From: Reticulitermes speratus
Taxonomy: Eukaryota; Arthropoda; Insecta; Blattodea; Rhinotermitidae
Assembly: GCA_021186555.1 (NCBI GenBank)
Contig: JAJKFL010000003.1
Coordinates: 45,481,908 to 45,545,907 of the forward strand
DNA length: 64,000 nucleotides
Direction: 5' to 3'
How positions within the stretch are numbered: position 1 is the stretch's first letter; every line of letters starts with the position of its first letter. Of this stretch, positions 26,701 to 35,639 are shown in pieces. The notes under the pieces are model-generated. The model was not told where the DNA came from and ran no database searches. It saw only the letters and a list, made by a program, of their open reading frames with translations. A program made the translations under genes and the position numbers.

Positions 26701-29700
26701 AACCAAAATAGCAAGCAAAGCAACTGAAGGAGCCATTAAAATAGGAGGGATAGCATCTCAGAAGGTAGCTGATATAAGTGCTTCTGTCGGGGAAAAGGTA
26801 AGTGCTGAGGAATGCTCTTTTAGTTTTTTTAAATAACAGTTGCATGTGTAGTCCATATTTTTATGTCTGTTCTTTAGAAATGAGACCTCTAGCAGTTTGC
26901 TCTCGTCTTGTATTCTTTGTGATCTTTCAAGTGCTTCTTTCTGCCAAGAGGTTTCTCTACTGAAATTGTGTAGGCTTTTCCTTTTTCCCTAATTTTGTCC
27001 AGCCCATGGTAGCCTCCTAAATGTCACTATCCTAACAACTTCTGAAACCAGTGAACCTCCTTGTTATGTACAAAGGATGTTGAGCAAGTAAGGTCCCCTA
27101 GGTCATGAAAATTAAATAAGAAGTCATTACAGTGCTAAATGTAGCTTGTTTATTCCACCAGAGTATCATTATTTTTCAGCATAATCGTCAAACACACTGA
27201 TGAATTTGTCCCATCGTAGCATGAGTTTAGAAATTCCGTGACGGTAGAAAGTAGCCTCTTGCATTCTGGACTACTCAAAATAGCCATTTCCACTTCCTCA
27301 TTACTGTGGAATCAGTGACCTCTTTGAAGTCTTGCTTCAGCAGTCCACAACCATTTCCTCCATTTATGCTGCATTCACATCTGTCCTTCATGTGCTGGGC
27401 CAACTGATGTGATCATCATTGCGGATGTAAATTTTACCATTTTTTGTCATGCTGCACTACCGTTATGCTATCACCGTACATCTTTATGAATTGGTGGTAA
27501 ATTTCATTGGGGAAACATGTTTTACCCGTAGAAACAGAATCAAACTGTGAGCTTCTTGAGGGGACCAAGTTTCAAAGGCCATTGCCATTGCACAGCAATT
27601 TATCCTATGTATAGCATCTGACTGACTGCCTGACTCTTGCACCTTGTTGCATGTCCCCGCCTTCCTACAAGTTCCTCCTCCTTCTAAAAAGTAAAATGCT
27701 TTGTTAACATGGACTGTACAGGCTAAGGGACCTTACTTATTGAACATGCTTCATAATATTGCAGGGTGCATGCATCCCTCTTCTTATGTCCAAATATTTA
27801 TGTGGTTACTGTTTTCATATATGGTACCTTATCCTTCAAAGTAGGAGACCATGTTTTTCACCCTCATCCAAAACAACATGAAAATTTTGTTCTTGATAAA
27901 TTGTAGGTTTAAGTTGATAGTGGCTTGGAAAGAAGATGGGCTGATAACAGTTTCTGAATGGAATAATAAAATGAATTTCCATAAATTTTTTTTGTCTTAA
28001 TTTTGTCATGAATTTCATTATATGAGGTTCAGCATTGGAGTGGAGTGAAAACATATGCAATATTCATTCATAGTCATAAACAGTTTTTGACTGATTCTGT
28101 TATAAAGCAATATTGAATTGAGTGTAAGTGATGTCAGATCCAGACAGTGCAAATACAGAAGTTTAAAGATACTTCACACTGAGATGTATGTGGGCACTGT
28201 GATTGGCTTCTTGAAACTATGTCTGAGGACTGAAACAAAGGCACAGCCTGTGTGTGGTGTGTATTGATGTCACTCATGCCTTTGTCAGCATGTCGAAAAT
28301 TTTCTGTTTATTTTTGGTTCACTTCATAGATGTGTGAATATCATCATTCAATCTGGTGCTTAACCCTTATTGTTTAATGGCATTGTAGATTCTTGCAGTT
28401 GAAATAGATAAAACATGTTATAATGTGGCTAGATAGCCTGTGTTCTTACATATCATGGACTCAGTACATTTTGCTGATGAAATAGTGTTGTCAGGTCACA
28501 CTGGGATCGTACTTCAGTTCTGAGAGTATTTATTCACTGATTAATGTCCGACATTGTTGACTCTTAAATAATTATATTCAGTGTGATTGCTTAATTGGCT
28601 GTGTTGCTGATTACCAGATTTTCTAAAAATTCTTATAGCCATGTCATATTATCGAAATCAAATAGATATTAAAGCTTTTCCACTTACTGAGAGGAGTGGA
28701 CTGTCTCCTTTGTCATGCAGTTGTTGGTCAGTTCGGATTGTAGTGGATTCACTGTAGCCACGTGTTTCACAGACCTGAACAGTGAGTTCCAATGTCATTA
28801 GGGTTGAGTTTTATATGTATTTTATGTTAAAAACATAAAATTGTTAACTTCTGTTTTTGTAATTAAGATTATAGACAGCATGGTTAATGTTTTAATTTGA
28901 GTGATGTATCCTTGTAATAAATCAAGACTGCATGTTATGTAGAGGTATTCACATACCCATAATTTATTTTTCACCCCTGCAATGATTTATTTTGTCCTGC
29001 ATGACTATTTTATGGTTTTGTTCTGTCAGGTGAAGGAAGGAACGCTGCTAGAAGATGTCAGTACACAAGTCTCAAATCTTGCCACTAAGGTAACCGAATA
29101 AAATGTTGCAATGTCTCACATTTATTTCACTTACATATGTTTGAGTTAATATTATCTTAAACTGTTCACTTGCAGTTCTTAAGTTAATATTTCTTGCAGT
29201 GCTAATACAAAATTCTTTGTTTGACATTCACATGGTGCAGAAAGTTAATGTATTGCACATCTGTTCCATACAAGAAAATGCACTGCACTGGCATCACATT
29301 TATCTACATGTGTTGTGTGAGCCTCTGTAGGCTTTGGTCTTAAATGCCTAAAATATTTTCATCCAGAAAAATACATCATTATTTTTTACACTGTTCTTAT
29401 TGAGGGTTTCAAAATGAGCCATCACTTCCCATGCTATGTACACTTGAATGTATGGAGGAATCACTTGGTGGATGGACTTAACCTTTTAATTTGCACTAAG
29501 CTGTATGTACCTAAACAATAAACAAGTTCAGTCACAAAATGTAATGTGTAGTAAGTTGTTGCATACAATAATTATTTGTTATAGGTAGGAGATATAGGCA
29601 GGAGAGGATGGAAAGATATAGCAGGAACAAATACTGCTCCCTCTCCAACAATGGGAGACACTTCTGATGGTATTTCCACTGAAAAATCTTCGTTGCTGTT

Positions 29701-31830
29701 AGAAGGGGGCAATGCACAAAGGTAACTTCAAAGCCTTTAATATACATCTTTTATATTCTAAACTTCTGGGCCCAGATGTTTAGAATAACTTGTGTATTGG
29801 GCCCAACCGAATGTGTGTTTCACTCACTCATTTGAGGATTGGAACCGATTGTGTCCCTGAAACAGTGCTTTTAGTTTTGTTTTAAATATGCTTCGCAAGA
29901 AGGTTGGCCTGCCATTCTTGTCTATGGTGGTGTGTGTGTGTTATCTTTCTGAGTGGATGTGGTGTATTAAGGTAATGTAATTGAAGCAGACCCCTACACT
30001 GCTTGGACTATAGTACATGCTGTTTTCAAACATAGACATCCAAACTTTATTAATTGTATCTAAGATGAGCAATGGAACACTTACCAAAGAATTATGCTGA
30101 GTTAGTGTTGGTAGCCATATTTTGGGGGTTACAGTATTGGTATTGAGAAAATGTAGCACCTGGCCACTTGGCTGTGCACATATGCAGTCGTTATGATGTG
30201 ATACACAGCCATAGATAGTTGAAACAAATCTCTTGCAGATACAGATTTATCCTAATTCCATTACAATCATACTGTGGAGGGTCTTAAAGGATTTTTTCTT
30301 ATATTTTGTTAGATGTTAGAAAGTGTTTAGATAAAAGTTAATCTTGACAAGGTCAATATTGTGTGTTAAGCACCAGTTTGTAATAATGAACTGTTACTAA
30401 GAATGAAGTTAAATTTGAATTCCACATGAAGTAGGGGTTATACTTTACTACTGGTCTCAGCCAAAATAAAACTTGACAACTTTTGGTGTCGTGTCTCTCC
30501 TAACAAATATACCCTAACCACCTTGCTCTTCTTTCATGTACTTTGTGTACAGAATGCATAAAAATTTTGCTTTTTTGCCTACATTTAGGAAGTGTGATTT
30601 TCTATATGACTCTTCTTACTACAGAAACCAAGCAAAGGAAAGCATTGGCACTCCATTGCTAAGTGATAACCACGGAAGCTCGAGGGATGTGGAGGAATGG
30701 CTAAATTGGAATTCTGAAGAGAAACAGCAACATCCCAAGTAAGTTTAAAATTACGTAGTGTTAGGTTGCAATGCCTTGTTGCTGTGCACCTCTGAAAATT
30801 GCTACGTTACTAACTTATCTAATCATATGTGAAGTCTGAGAGACAATTTAAATGTGGGATGCCACATAATTGCATCAAAGTTTTCTCAATAAGTGTTTCA
30901 TTTCAAAACTAGAAACAAAGTATATGAAGAGGACTTTTCAGGCTTGCATGCGTGCTGGTTGAAGATCCCATTTAAAATGGATTCCCACCTAAAATGGTGT
31001 AATGATTTGGTCCCAAAAAATAATACGGTCACTGTATTTTTATTCCCATTTTAGATGTGTATTTTTTAAGTTCAACATCCAAATCCATTGATGTGAATGT
31101 ATTGAGTATGAAGTTTTGAGAACATTGAGTTGCTAGGCACTGTGCAGAGAAGGATGGAGAGGGGGGAGATTTCTTGTCACTTGGGGCAGGATTTAAGCAT
31201 CTGCTTGCCCAGCATCCAAATCTCGAATTGGTAGTTCTGACTTCTTTTCTGGTGGCAAAGTGTTTGGGGCATGGGGTTTACAGGCTACCAAAGAAATGGT
31301 CAGGAATCAGAATAAATTAAATGTAGTGCACTTTATGTTACTCATATTCCGTGCAGTCACCTTACACATACAAGTTTTACTTCAAATGCTGCACAAAGCA
31401 ATTTTTTATGCTCCTACATGTGTCTAATGTATATTTACCACTTGCTGACATACAATACACTGCTTATGTCTTTGTAATATTGTGGCTCCCTGATGATGGC
31501 TACAATACGTAGCCGAAACCTATAGGAGCATAAAAAAATCGTTTTGTGCAGTAGTTGAAGTAAAACTTGTATGTATACATTGTAGTGTACTTATATGCTT
31601 TCATGTGACATAGGACAGTAAGCAGTCCAAAATCGTCTAATGACTGGGGCACTTGGCCTTCAGATTCTTCACTGGAAGGTGTTGACAATGGATCATCTGC
31701 AAGGAAAGGGAAAAAGCAGACCGGGAGTGCAAAGGAAGGTTTGTTAATTGACTTAGCTGAGGACAAAGGGAATGACTGGAACTCCAAGTGGGATGATGAT
31801 ACATGGGAGATTTTAAATAAGAAAGATTAA
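14761..31830 (+). CDS. ArfGAP1: ADP-ribosylation factor GTPase-activating protein 1
   Basis: ArfGAP1 triggers GTP hydrolysis on Arf1 at the Golgi and drives COPI coat dynamics. Ten exons join in frame to 458 codons and TAA: 14761-14820, 17581-17748, 19673-19786, 20205-20473, 23904-24018, 26675-26797, 29030-29089, 29585-29721, 30625-30738 and 31614-31830; all splice sites are GT/AG. The start [15 protein letters not shown] matches the family N-terminus. The zinc finger is C22-x2-C25-x16-C42-x2-C45, followed by [17 protein letters not shown] with the arginine finger at Arg50. Exon 6 (residues 243-283, [19 protein letters not shown] and onward) is the ALPS-type amphipathic segment for curved membranes: bulky hydrophobics separated by Ser/Thr/Gly. 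The C-terminus has Trp-acidic motifs ([23 protein letters not shown]) like those that bind coat subunits. Length is close to that of known ArfGAP1 proteins (about 400-470). Gene identity is secure; alternative exons cannot be judged. Confidence 0.95.
15340..15580 (+). mobile_element. tRNA-type SINE family 1, copy 4 (diverged)
   Basis: Shares with the other copies the body GGGGCCTACCCATCC, GTGGGGTAAGGCAG, CTGACC, the 3' GGAGCTATATGC and AATGGTGTGGTGTTTAATTAAGCACA. The promoter-like head is poorly preserved. It sits in ArfGAP1 intron 1. Confidence 0.55.
16201..16396. repeat. Compound trinucleotide repeat with CTG-rich left and CAG-rich right halves
   Basis: The left part is (CTG)n with interruptions (16202-16245), the middle mixes GAT, CAA, AAT and AAC triplets, and the right part is AGCAGCAGCAGCAGCAG with CAACAGCAACAG. 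Because left and right halves are complementary in type, the single strand could fold into one long imperfect hairpin. It lies in ArfGAP1 intron 1 and codes for nothing. Confidence 0.85.
17372..17432. repeat. (CTG)n then (CTA)n microsatellite
   Basis: GCTGCTGCTGCTGTTGCTGC followed by ACTACTACTACTACTACTAC. Intronic, about 150 nt upstream of ArfGAP1 exon 2. Confidence 0.85.
18856..19019. mobile_element. piggyBac-like MITE, copy 1 (164 bp)
   Basis: The left end TTAA-CCCTTTGGAGCCAG and the right end reversed (CAACCCTTTGGCACTG, target decayed from TTAA to TTGA) form terminal inverted repeats of the piggyBac type: TTAA target then CCCTTT. No coding capacity. It is related to the longer copy at 61755-62243, sharing the right-end segment (TGTGTTTTCTCGGCATCACAC here, GGTTTTCTGAGCATTGCAC there). 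Confidence 0.7.
19095..19330 (+). mobile_element. SINE family 2, copy 1
   Basis: The head contains a B-box-like GGTTCGATCTTGG (near 19162). The body reads GGTGGATAAAGTGACACTGG, GACAGG, TTTTTCCCTGTTATTATTGT and TTCCACCA. The body recurs at 19420-19500 and 52930-53010, so this is a repeated family rather than a chance B box. Confidence 0.6.
19360..19600 (+). mobile_element. SINE family 2, copy 2
   Basis: AATTCAGTGGCCTGTTCGTG, CCCAGGATTGATCATAGGCC, then GGTGGACAGAGTGGCACTGT, GACGGG, TCTGTCATTATTTCACCA. It lies directly after copy 1 in the same orientation and ends in sequence resembling the 52930 copy (GACAGTTTG against GACAGCATGG). Confidence 0.55.
20687..21423. mobile_element. Pogo/Tigger-like MITE, interrupted
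   Basis: Terminal inverted repeats begin CAGTAGGCCCCCGATTTAAC on the left and, reversed, CAGTAGGCCCTCGATTTAAC on the right, with TA on each side (20685-20686 and 21424-21425). The TIRs extend with decay through the TTAACRGACTT stretch. Without the insert at 20931-21281 it is roughly 390 bp and non-coding. CAGTAGG-type ends with a TA target are the hallmark of pogo/Tigger relatives in the Tc1-mariner superfamily. Confidence 0.85.
20931..21281 (+). mobile_element. SINE-like retroposon nested in the pogo-like MITE
   Basis: A CpG- and GC-richer 351-bp block begins TCCCGGCCGAGGTAGATGG and ends in a (TA)n tract. A 17-bp direct repeat flanks it (20914-20930 and 21282-21298, one mismatch), the signature of target-primed insertion. 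Body landmarks are GTAGCACCACTTCCTTCGG, GCATGTAAAAGAACCTTACG and AAGGCAACGGGAAACCACCG. I see no clear A and B boxes and no ORF, so the class (SINE or LINE 3' end) is open. Confidence 0.65.
21710..21755 (-). ncRNA. Decayed hammerhead-like motif, left arm of foldback E
   Basis: The reverse strand reads TTGAC, TTGAATA, T, GGCC, 9-nt loop, GGCC, AAAAC-AT-GTT, GCCAT. The hairpin is intact (GGCC/GGCC), but core bases (CTGANGA, GAAAC) are mutated. Confidence 0.35.
22006..23332 (+). mobile_element. piggyBac DNA transposon, inactive, with Cys-rich C-terminal domain
   Basis: TTAA target duplications (22002-22005 and 23333-23336) flank ends CCTTTAAAGTACGGG and, reversed, CCCTTTATGACCATAC. Near the 3' side, 22676-22830 encodes [21 protein letters not shown] then [14 protein letters not shown]. 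That C-x2-C...C-x2-C...C-x3-C-F...YH spacing is the Cys-rich zinc-binding tail of piggyBac transposases. No intact catalytic domain is seen upstream, so the copy is internally deleted or decayed. Confidence 0.8.
23706..23754 (+). ncRNA. Decayed hammerhead-like motif, right arm of foldback E
   Basis: Reads TTGAC, CTGTCAA, TGGCC, loop, GGGCT, GAAAC-GT-GTC, ATCAT. The GAAAC...GTC half is intact while the CTGANGA half is damaged. Read together with the left arm, each preserves what the other lost. Confidence 0.35.
24019..26674 (+). other. ArfGAP1 intron 5
   Basis: 2.7 kb, mostly featureless AT-rich DNA. A short (GT)n/(AC)n patch lies near 24780-24825 and an (AAT)n tract near 25028-25050. A sequence ending GGGGTTTTACTGTA at 24971-24984 looks like one end of a pogo-like MITE, but I did not find its partner. 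Confidence 0.6.
26798..29029 (+). other. ArfGAP1 intron 6
   Basis: 2.2 kb holding the deleted mariner at 27071-27753. I recognise nothing in the remainder. Confidence 0.6.
27071..27753 (-). mobile_element. Internally deleted mariner-like element (683 bp)
   Basis: Ends match as inverted repeats (left ATGTTGAGCAAGTAAGGTCC; right reversed ATGTTCAATAAGTAAGGTCC) and TA flanks both (27069-27070, 27754-27755). The minus strand near 27175-27255 reads [20 protein letters not shown] followed by DDYAEK, which matches the C-terminal end of mariner transposases. At about half normal length it has lost most of the catalytic domain. Confidence 0.75.
31338..31580. mobile_element. Foldback element D with hammerhead-like motif, in the last ArfGAP1 intron
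   Basis: The left arm (about 31366-31424, ACATACAAGTTTTACTTCAA...AGCAATTTTTTATGCTCC) is the reverse complement of 31525-31580. A diverged direct repeat around it (GTAGTGCACTTTATG near 31324 and GTAGTGTACTTATATG near 31583) could be the target-site duplication. The hammerhead-like motif is only on the right side; homology between the arms starts almost exactly at its predicted cleavage point. Confidence 0.65.
31485..31529 (+). ncRNA. Hammerhead-like motif (family D), sense to ArfGAP1
   Basis: Helix I GCTCC (31485-31489), core CTGATGA, T, helix II GGCTAC/GTAGCC with 5-nt loop (6/6 pairs), GAAA, C-CT-ATA, helix I GGAGC (31525-31529; 5/5 pairs). The triplet is ATA instead of GTH, so the outer helix III pair is a C-A mismatch. 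It lies in ArfGAP1 intron 9, 84 nt before the acceptor, on the transcribed strand. Confidence 0.5.
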
Positions 31831-31916
31831 TATACAATCTATGAAAGGATTGACAGTAACTTCATCTGTGATGCAGTTTTCCAATGCTCTGCCAATGCAT
31901 GAAAAAAAAATTAAAA

Positions 31917-31922
31917 AATAAA
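31917..31922 (+). terminator. Poly(A) signal AATAAA of ArfGAP1
   Basis: AATAAA within an A-rich stretch 87 nt after the ArfGAP1 stop codon (31828-31830). Confidence 0.45.
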
Positions 31923-32267
31923 AAACAATTAGTCGCTGCTGCGTTAATGTCAAATTTATAGAAACTAAGACACAGTATTTCATCATAATGCTGTTGGTCA
32001 TGGAACCACAGTGGCCCTTACATGGTTTACAAGTAACTGTAAAGCCAAGTGCACCAATGAAGGAAACATGTTTAGCCTTCTGGTGGTCATATCCAAAAAT
32101 GTGTGATGCAAGCAATCATGGTGATGCAGAGAGAGACAGATAATGTAGACAACACAAAGCATGAAGGTAAAATGTTTGTGCAAATTAGTGGATATTATAC
32201 CATATGGTGTATCGGAAAAGAAAAGTTATCAGAATGCCTATTGTCATAATGACCATTATTGACAATG

Positions 32268-32936
32268 CAGTACAATTCCTGTAATATGGCACTCCTGATA
32301 GTTTGGCACTTGAGGAAAGTAGTCCCAAGACTGGAAGTTCTGCTGTCCATAAATACCGGTGCATGTACTAATTCCATGACTTTTTCTTGGGTTATCTGGA
32401 GCTTGTTGTGTCCATCAAGCTATTATAATGGCTTCAAAAGTCCAAAGGTGAGTAAACAAGTCACTGCTGGCAAAAGGAGACACGTAACTTTAACAATTCC
32501 TCTTAAAACTGAAATATTTAGGAGGGTTAAAATGGTGAAGGCCAAAGAGAGGTTATGGCTTCATACAACATAGGATTGTGAACTGTCTATGATAAACAGA
32601 AACGGAAGGACCAAGTATGATAGTTTGTGGCATCTAGTGAAAGTGTGAAGGACAGTACAAGCAACAGACATTGAAAGAGCCCTAATTACTGCAACTGAAC
32701 AAGGTCTTGTATATGTGGTTTACAGCAAAGCATTCCGAAAGAAAACCCGTGACTTGGCCTGTGATAATTGAAAACGCTAAGTCCTTTTATGATGAAATTA
32801 AAATTCATTCTCTGAGGCAGTAACAAAAAATTACCTGTAGGAACTTAAGTCAATATAGGTACTGTCTGATAATCTGGAATATTTTAGTCTGGCACCTGTC
32901 TGGTCCTGTGAGTGCTGCATTAAAGGAATTCTACTG
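32268..32936 (+). mobile_element. Pogo/Tigger-like element with a remnant of the transposase start
   Basis: The left end CAGTACAATTCCTGTAATAT and the right end reversed CAGTAGAATTCCTTTAATGC are related inverted repeats; TA follows the right end. From 32429 the plus strand reads MASKVQR-type sequence with a frame change into SPKVSKQVTAGKRRHVTLTI and KTEIFRRVKMV. The GKRRHVTLTI..K.EI.RR pattern is the N-terminal CENP-B-type helix-turn-helix of pogo/Tigger transposases. Stops follow after about 60 residues and most of the catalytic domain is missing. Confidence 0.65.
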
Positions 32937-32949
32937 TATTCAAAGTACA

Positions 32950-33213
32950 GATTACAAGTATCTCTCCTAAATAAGGACTTTTTCTAAATGAAAAGGACAA
33001 CAGCTGATATTTAAAGGCTAACTGTTGTCAGCAGATTAACCTGCTGGAAGAATTTTGATACTGCTTGTATGTAGCACATGCAGCCCCTGTGCTTTGTGTT
33101 ACTATACAGCATCATTACAATTTTACTGTATAGAAACCGTTATCAGCTTGTCTGCTTTGAACTGCGTAAGGACCACACGTTCTCAAGAATATAGATGGCA
33201 ACATGTAACAAGG
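32950..33213. other. Intergenic, nothing recognised
   Basis: AT-rich DNA between the pogo-like relic and foldback B. Confidence 0.4.
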
Positions 33214-33289
33214 ATCACACATTTCTCAAACCAACAAAATGCACACTTCTTATTTATTATATAAGATAACTTCTTTTTACAATAAAATG

Positions 33290-33333
33290 AGTCTGACATG
33301 TTTCGGTTCTCTATGGAACCATCATCAGGGACC
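33290..33333 (-). ncRNA. Hammerhead-like motif (family B), left arm
   Basis: Reverse strand: GGTCC, CTGATGA, T, GGTTC, loop, GAACC, GAAA, C-AT-GTC, AGACT. Core fully matches; helix II is 5/5; helix I has one mismatch (C against A), then C-G, T-A, G-C and a G-T wobble. Confidence 0.5.
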
Positions 33334-33609
33334 TATATCTTGAGTTACACAAATTTACAAAACAGCAAGTAATGGCACATATTAAAAGTTAAAGATGTAA
33401 AATGTGGATTTTTTCAGTTGTTATTTGGAAGGACCACTGGTGTCAGAAGTATTGTTTATCTATGGAAGGCTAGAACTGTACTGTCCTAGCCTTCCTTCTG
33501 ACACCAGTGGTCCTTCAAATAACAACTGAAAAAATCCACATTTTACATATTTAACTTTTAATATGCGCCATTACTTGCTGTTTTATAAATTTGTGTAACT
33601 CAAGATACG

Positions 33610-33653
33610 GGTGCCTGATGATGGTTCCATAGAGAACTGAAACATGTCGGACT
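33610..33653 (+). ncRNA. Hammerhead-like motif (family B), right arm
   Basis: GGTGC, CTGATGA, T, GGTTC, loop CATAGA, GAACT, GAAA, C-AT-GTC, GGACT. The core matches; helix I has one internal G-G mismatch. The mismatched position differs from that of the left arm, so the common ancestor was fully paired. Confidence 0.5.
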
Positions 33654-33960
33654 GATTTTATTGTAAAAAGAAGTTATCTTATGTAATAAATAAGAAGTGT
33701 GCATTTTGTTGGTTTGAGAAATATGTGATGAAATGAAAATCCATGGTACGAACAATATAAAGTTTGTGTAACAAGGATGTAAGGGCAACATATGCTTTTG
33801 TTAAACAATAATGTTTCTGGCGTGTAAGATTTGGCATGACATTGGCCAGGGTGGTTTTGCATTGCCAGAAGTAATGCCTCTGTCAGTTTGAATAAATTTG
33901 TCATGCGTGTTGCTACCTTGAACATTGCAGTAAACAGACAAATAAGACAATATATATGTA

Positions 33961-34231
33961 CAGTAAGTCCTCATTTAACGTTGGGTTTATGTTCGTGACA
34001 AATCACAGTGCAGAGAGGAGCGACATAGAATGGAGCATTTACCCCCCCCCCCCCATAAGAATTAATTAAAATACCTGAGAGTCAGGATGTTGAAAGTCCC
34101 GTCAGCTGCCAGCAAAAACAACATAATCCGAGTCTGGGCAACGTTCATTGAATCTCTGGTCACTAAAATTTTTCAATGTTAAAGCAAAAGAACATTGTGG
34201 GGGGGGGGGGGGCGTTAAGCAAGGACTACTC
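33961..34231. mobile_element. Pogo-like MITE
   Basis: The left CAGTAAGTCCTCATTTAACG and right reversed AGTAGTCCTTGCTTAACGC are imperfect inverted repeats of the CAGTA(G)..TCC type. TA precedes the left end. About 270 bp, non-coding, and interrupted by a 13-C run (34042-34054) and a 14-G run (34199-34212). Confidence 0.6.
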
Positions 34232-34734
34232 TTATTTTATGACAGGAATCATGATACAATAATTGTACATTATGTTTTTTAATCTCCTTTACAGGTGTAA
34301 GTAAATTATATCTTAGAACTTTTATATTTATGTGCATTTGAGTAACTTTGATTTCTGTTAATTATGTTACAAGTCCTTCCACAGTTTAAAATTATATGTT
34401 CTTTAAGGTTCAGTATTCAGTAAAATTCAATATTTTGTGATGGGAATTCTGTATACACATGTATAAAAATGGTGTTCTACAATAGAAAGGTATTAAGTTT
34501 TGGCATATTGGACCCAGTACTCCGAGTGGACCCCCCCCCCCCTTACACTGGCAGGTAATTAACTACAGAAGGTCATATGTGCAGTAATGAATGTTCAGGT
34601 AGGTCTTAATGTTACAGTTACGTGTTTTTTTTTTTTTATATTAGACATCCCCGTTGGTATGTAAATGCAAAAGTATATTTTACTCTTATCAGTAGTACAG
34701 TCACAACCAACACATACACTTGCGACACGTAATC

Positions 34735-34773
34735 AGGCTACCGGTTTCAGCTGAAAGAGCCATCATCAGGCCT
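34735..34773 (-). ncRNA. Hammerhead-like motif (family C), left arm
   Basis: Reverse strand: AGGC, CTGATGA, T, GGCT, 5-nt loop, AGCT, GAAA, C-CG-GTA, GCCT. Helix I pairs 4/4, helix II 4/4 with one G-U, core intact, cleavage-type triplet GTA. Together with 8678-8722 it is the best-formed copy in the window. Confidence 0.55.
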
Positions 34774-35531
34774 ATGACAGAAAACTATGAAAATCAAACT
34801 CCATACATTTGATAAGAGGAAAAACTCTCCCTTTTTTTTTTTTTACAATTACATATATAAAATGTATATAAATATATAAAAGTGCTGCCTAAGAGAAGCA
34901 TGTTAACATGTAAATATGAAAGATGTAAAATATAAAAAAAAATAAGTATAAAATTGTGAGTATAAAAAATATAAAAAATGGAGTCAGACTGTAAGATGTG
35001 GATGTATGTGCAGCAGTACTAATTTAAAAAACCAGTGTCAATCCTGTACGTTACATGTGGATCTTAGTGCGACTGGATAAATTGGTCCTTCAGGTTGATC
35101 ACTTGTATACACTTTTCTTGCACTCCTGGTATTTTATTTAGTATCCACGCGTGTACGAAATTCTAGGTTTTTATTTTGTGTTGATACTGTACAGGAGTTT
35201 GCGTATTAGGCACATATTTTCATTGGTTTTTTGTGTTGCTTTTAACAGTACTGCTGTATTTATGGTCGACTGTAAACACAGCAGTATTGTTTTTTACATT
35301 AGTACTGCTGCACATACAGCCACATCTTACGGTCTCACCACTTTTTATATTTTTTATATTCACATTTTTTTTATATTTTACATCTTTTATATTTACATTT
35401 TAACATATGCTTCTCTTAGGCAGCACTTTTATGTATTGATATACATTTTATATATGTAATTGTAAAAAAAAAAGGGAGAGTTTTTCCTCTTATCAAATGT
35501 ATGGAGTTTGATTTTCATAGTTTCCTGTCAT

Positions 35532-35570
35532 AGGCCTCATGATGGCTCTTTGATTTGAAACTGGTAGCCT
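35532..35570 (+). ncRNA. Hammerhead-like motif (family C), right arm, core mutated
   Basis: Helix I (AGGC/GCCT) is intact, but the core reads CTCATGA, changing the invariant G of CTGANGA. Helix II is partly lost (GGCT against ATTT). Confidence 0.4.
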
Positions 35571-35639
35571 GATTACGCGTCACAAGTGTGTGTGTTAGTT
35601 GTGACTGTACTACCGATAAGAGTGAAATATACTTTTACG

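Larger units (their letters stand above)
33214..33729. mobile_element. Foldback element B: near-perfect 240-bp inverted repeat with hammerhead-like motifs
   Basis: Almost the entire element is palindromic. The outer ends TTCTCAAACCAACAAAATGC and the reverse complement of 33701-33722 match, and the inner arms around 33410-33470 and 33490-33545 match with very few differences (for example GACCACTGGTGTCAGAAG and its complement). High arm identity implies a younger insertion than foldbacks A, C and E. Both arms carry the hammerhead-like motif. No ORF. Confidence 0.85.
34668..35638. mobile_element. Foldback element C with hammerhead-like motifs
   Basis: The left arm from AAAAGTATATTTTACTCTTA (34669) through AACTCTCCC (34837) is the reverse complement of 35472-35636. 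Interior arms continue with decay through the TATAAA-rich tracts near 34860-34990 and 35340-35460. The loop centre is around 35150. Both arms have the motif (34735-34773 minus, 35532-35570 plus). No credible ORF; the 102-residue frame at 35151 is low-complexity repeat translation. Confidence 0.8.

Noticed and set aside
32259..32573. 104-residue open frame as a gene
   Set aside because: It lies inside a pogo-like element; only its middle matches the transposase helix-turn-helix and stops follow.
35151..35459. 102-residue open frame rich in Phe, Tyr and Ile inside foldback C
   Set aside because: It is a translation of low-complexity TATATTTT-type repeats that are mirrored in the other arm; no protein motif.
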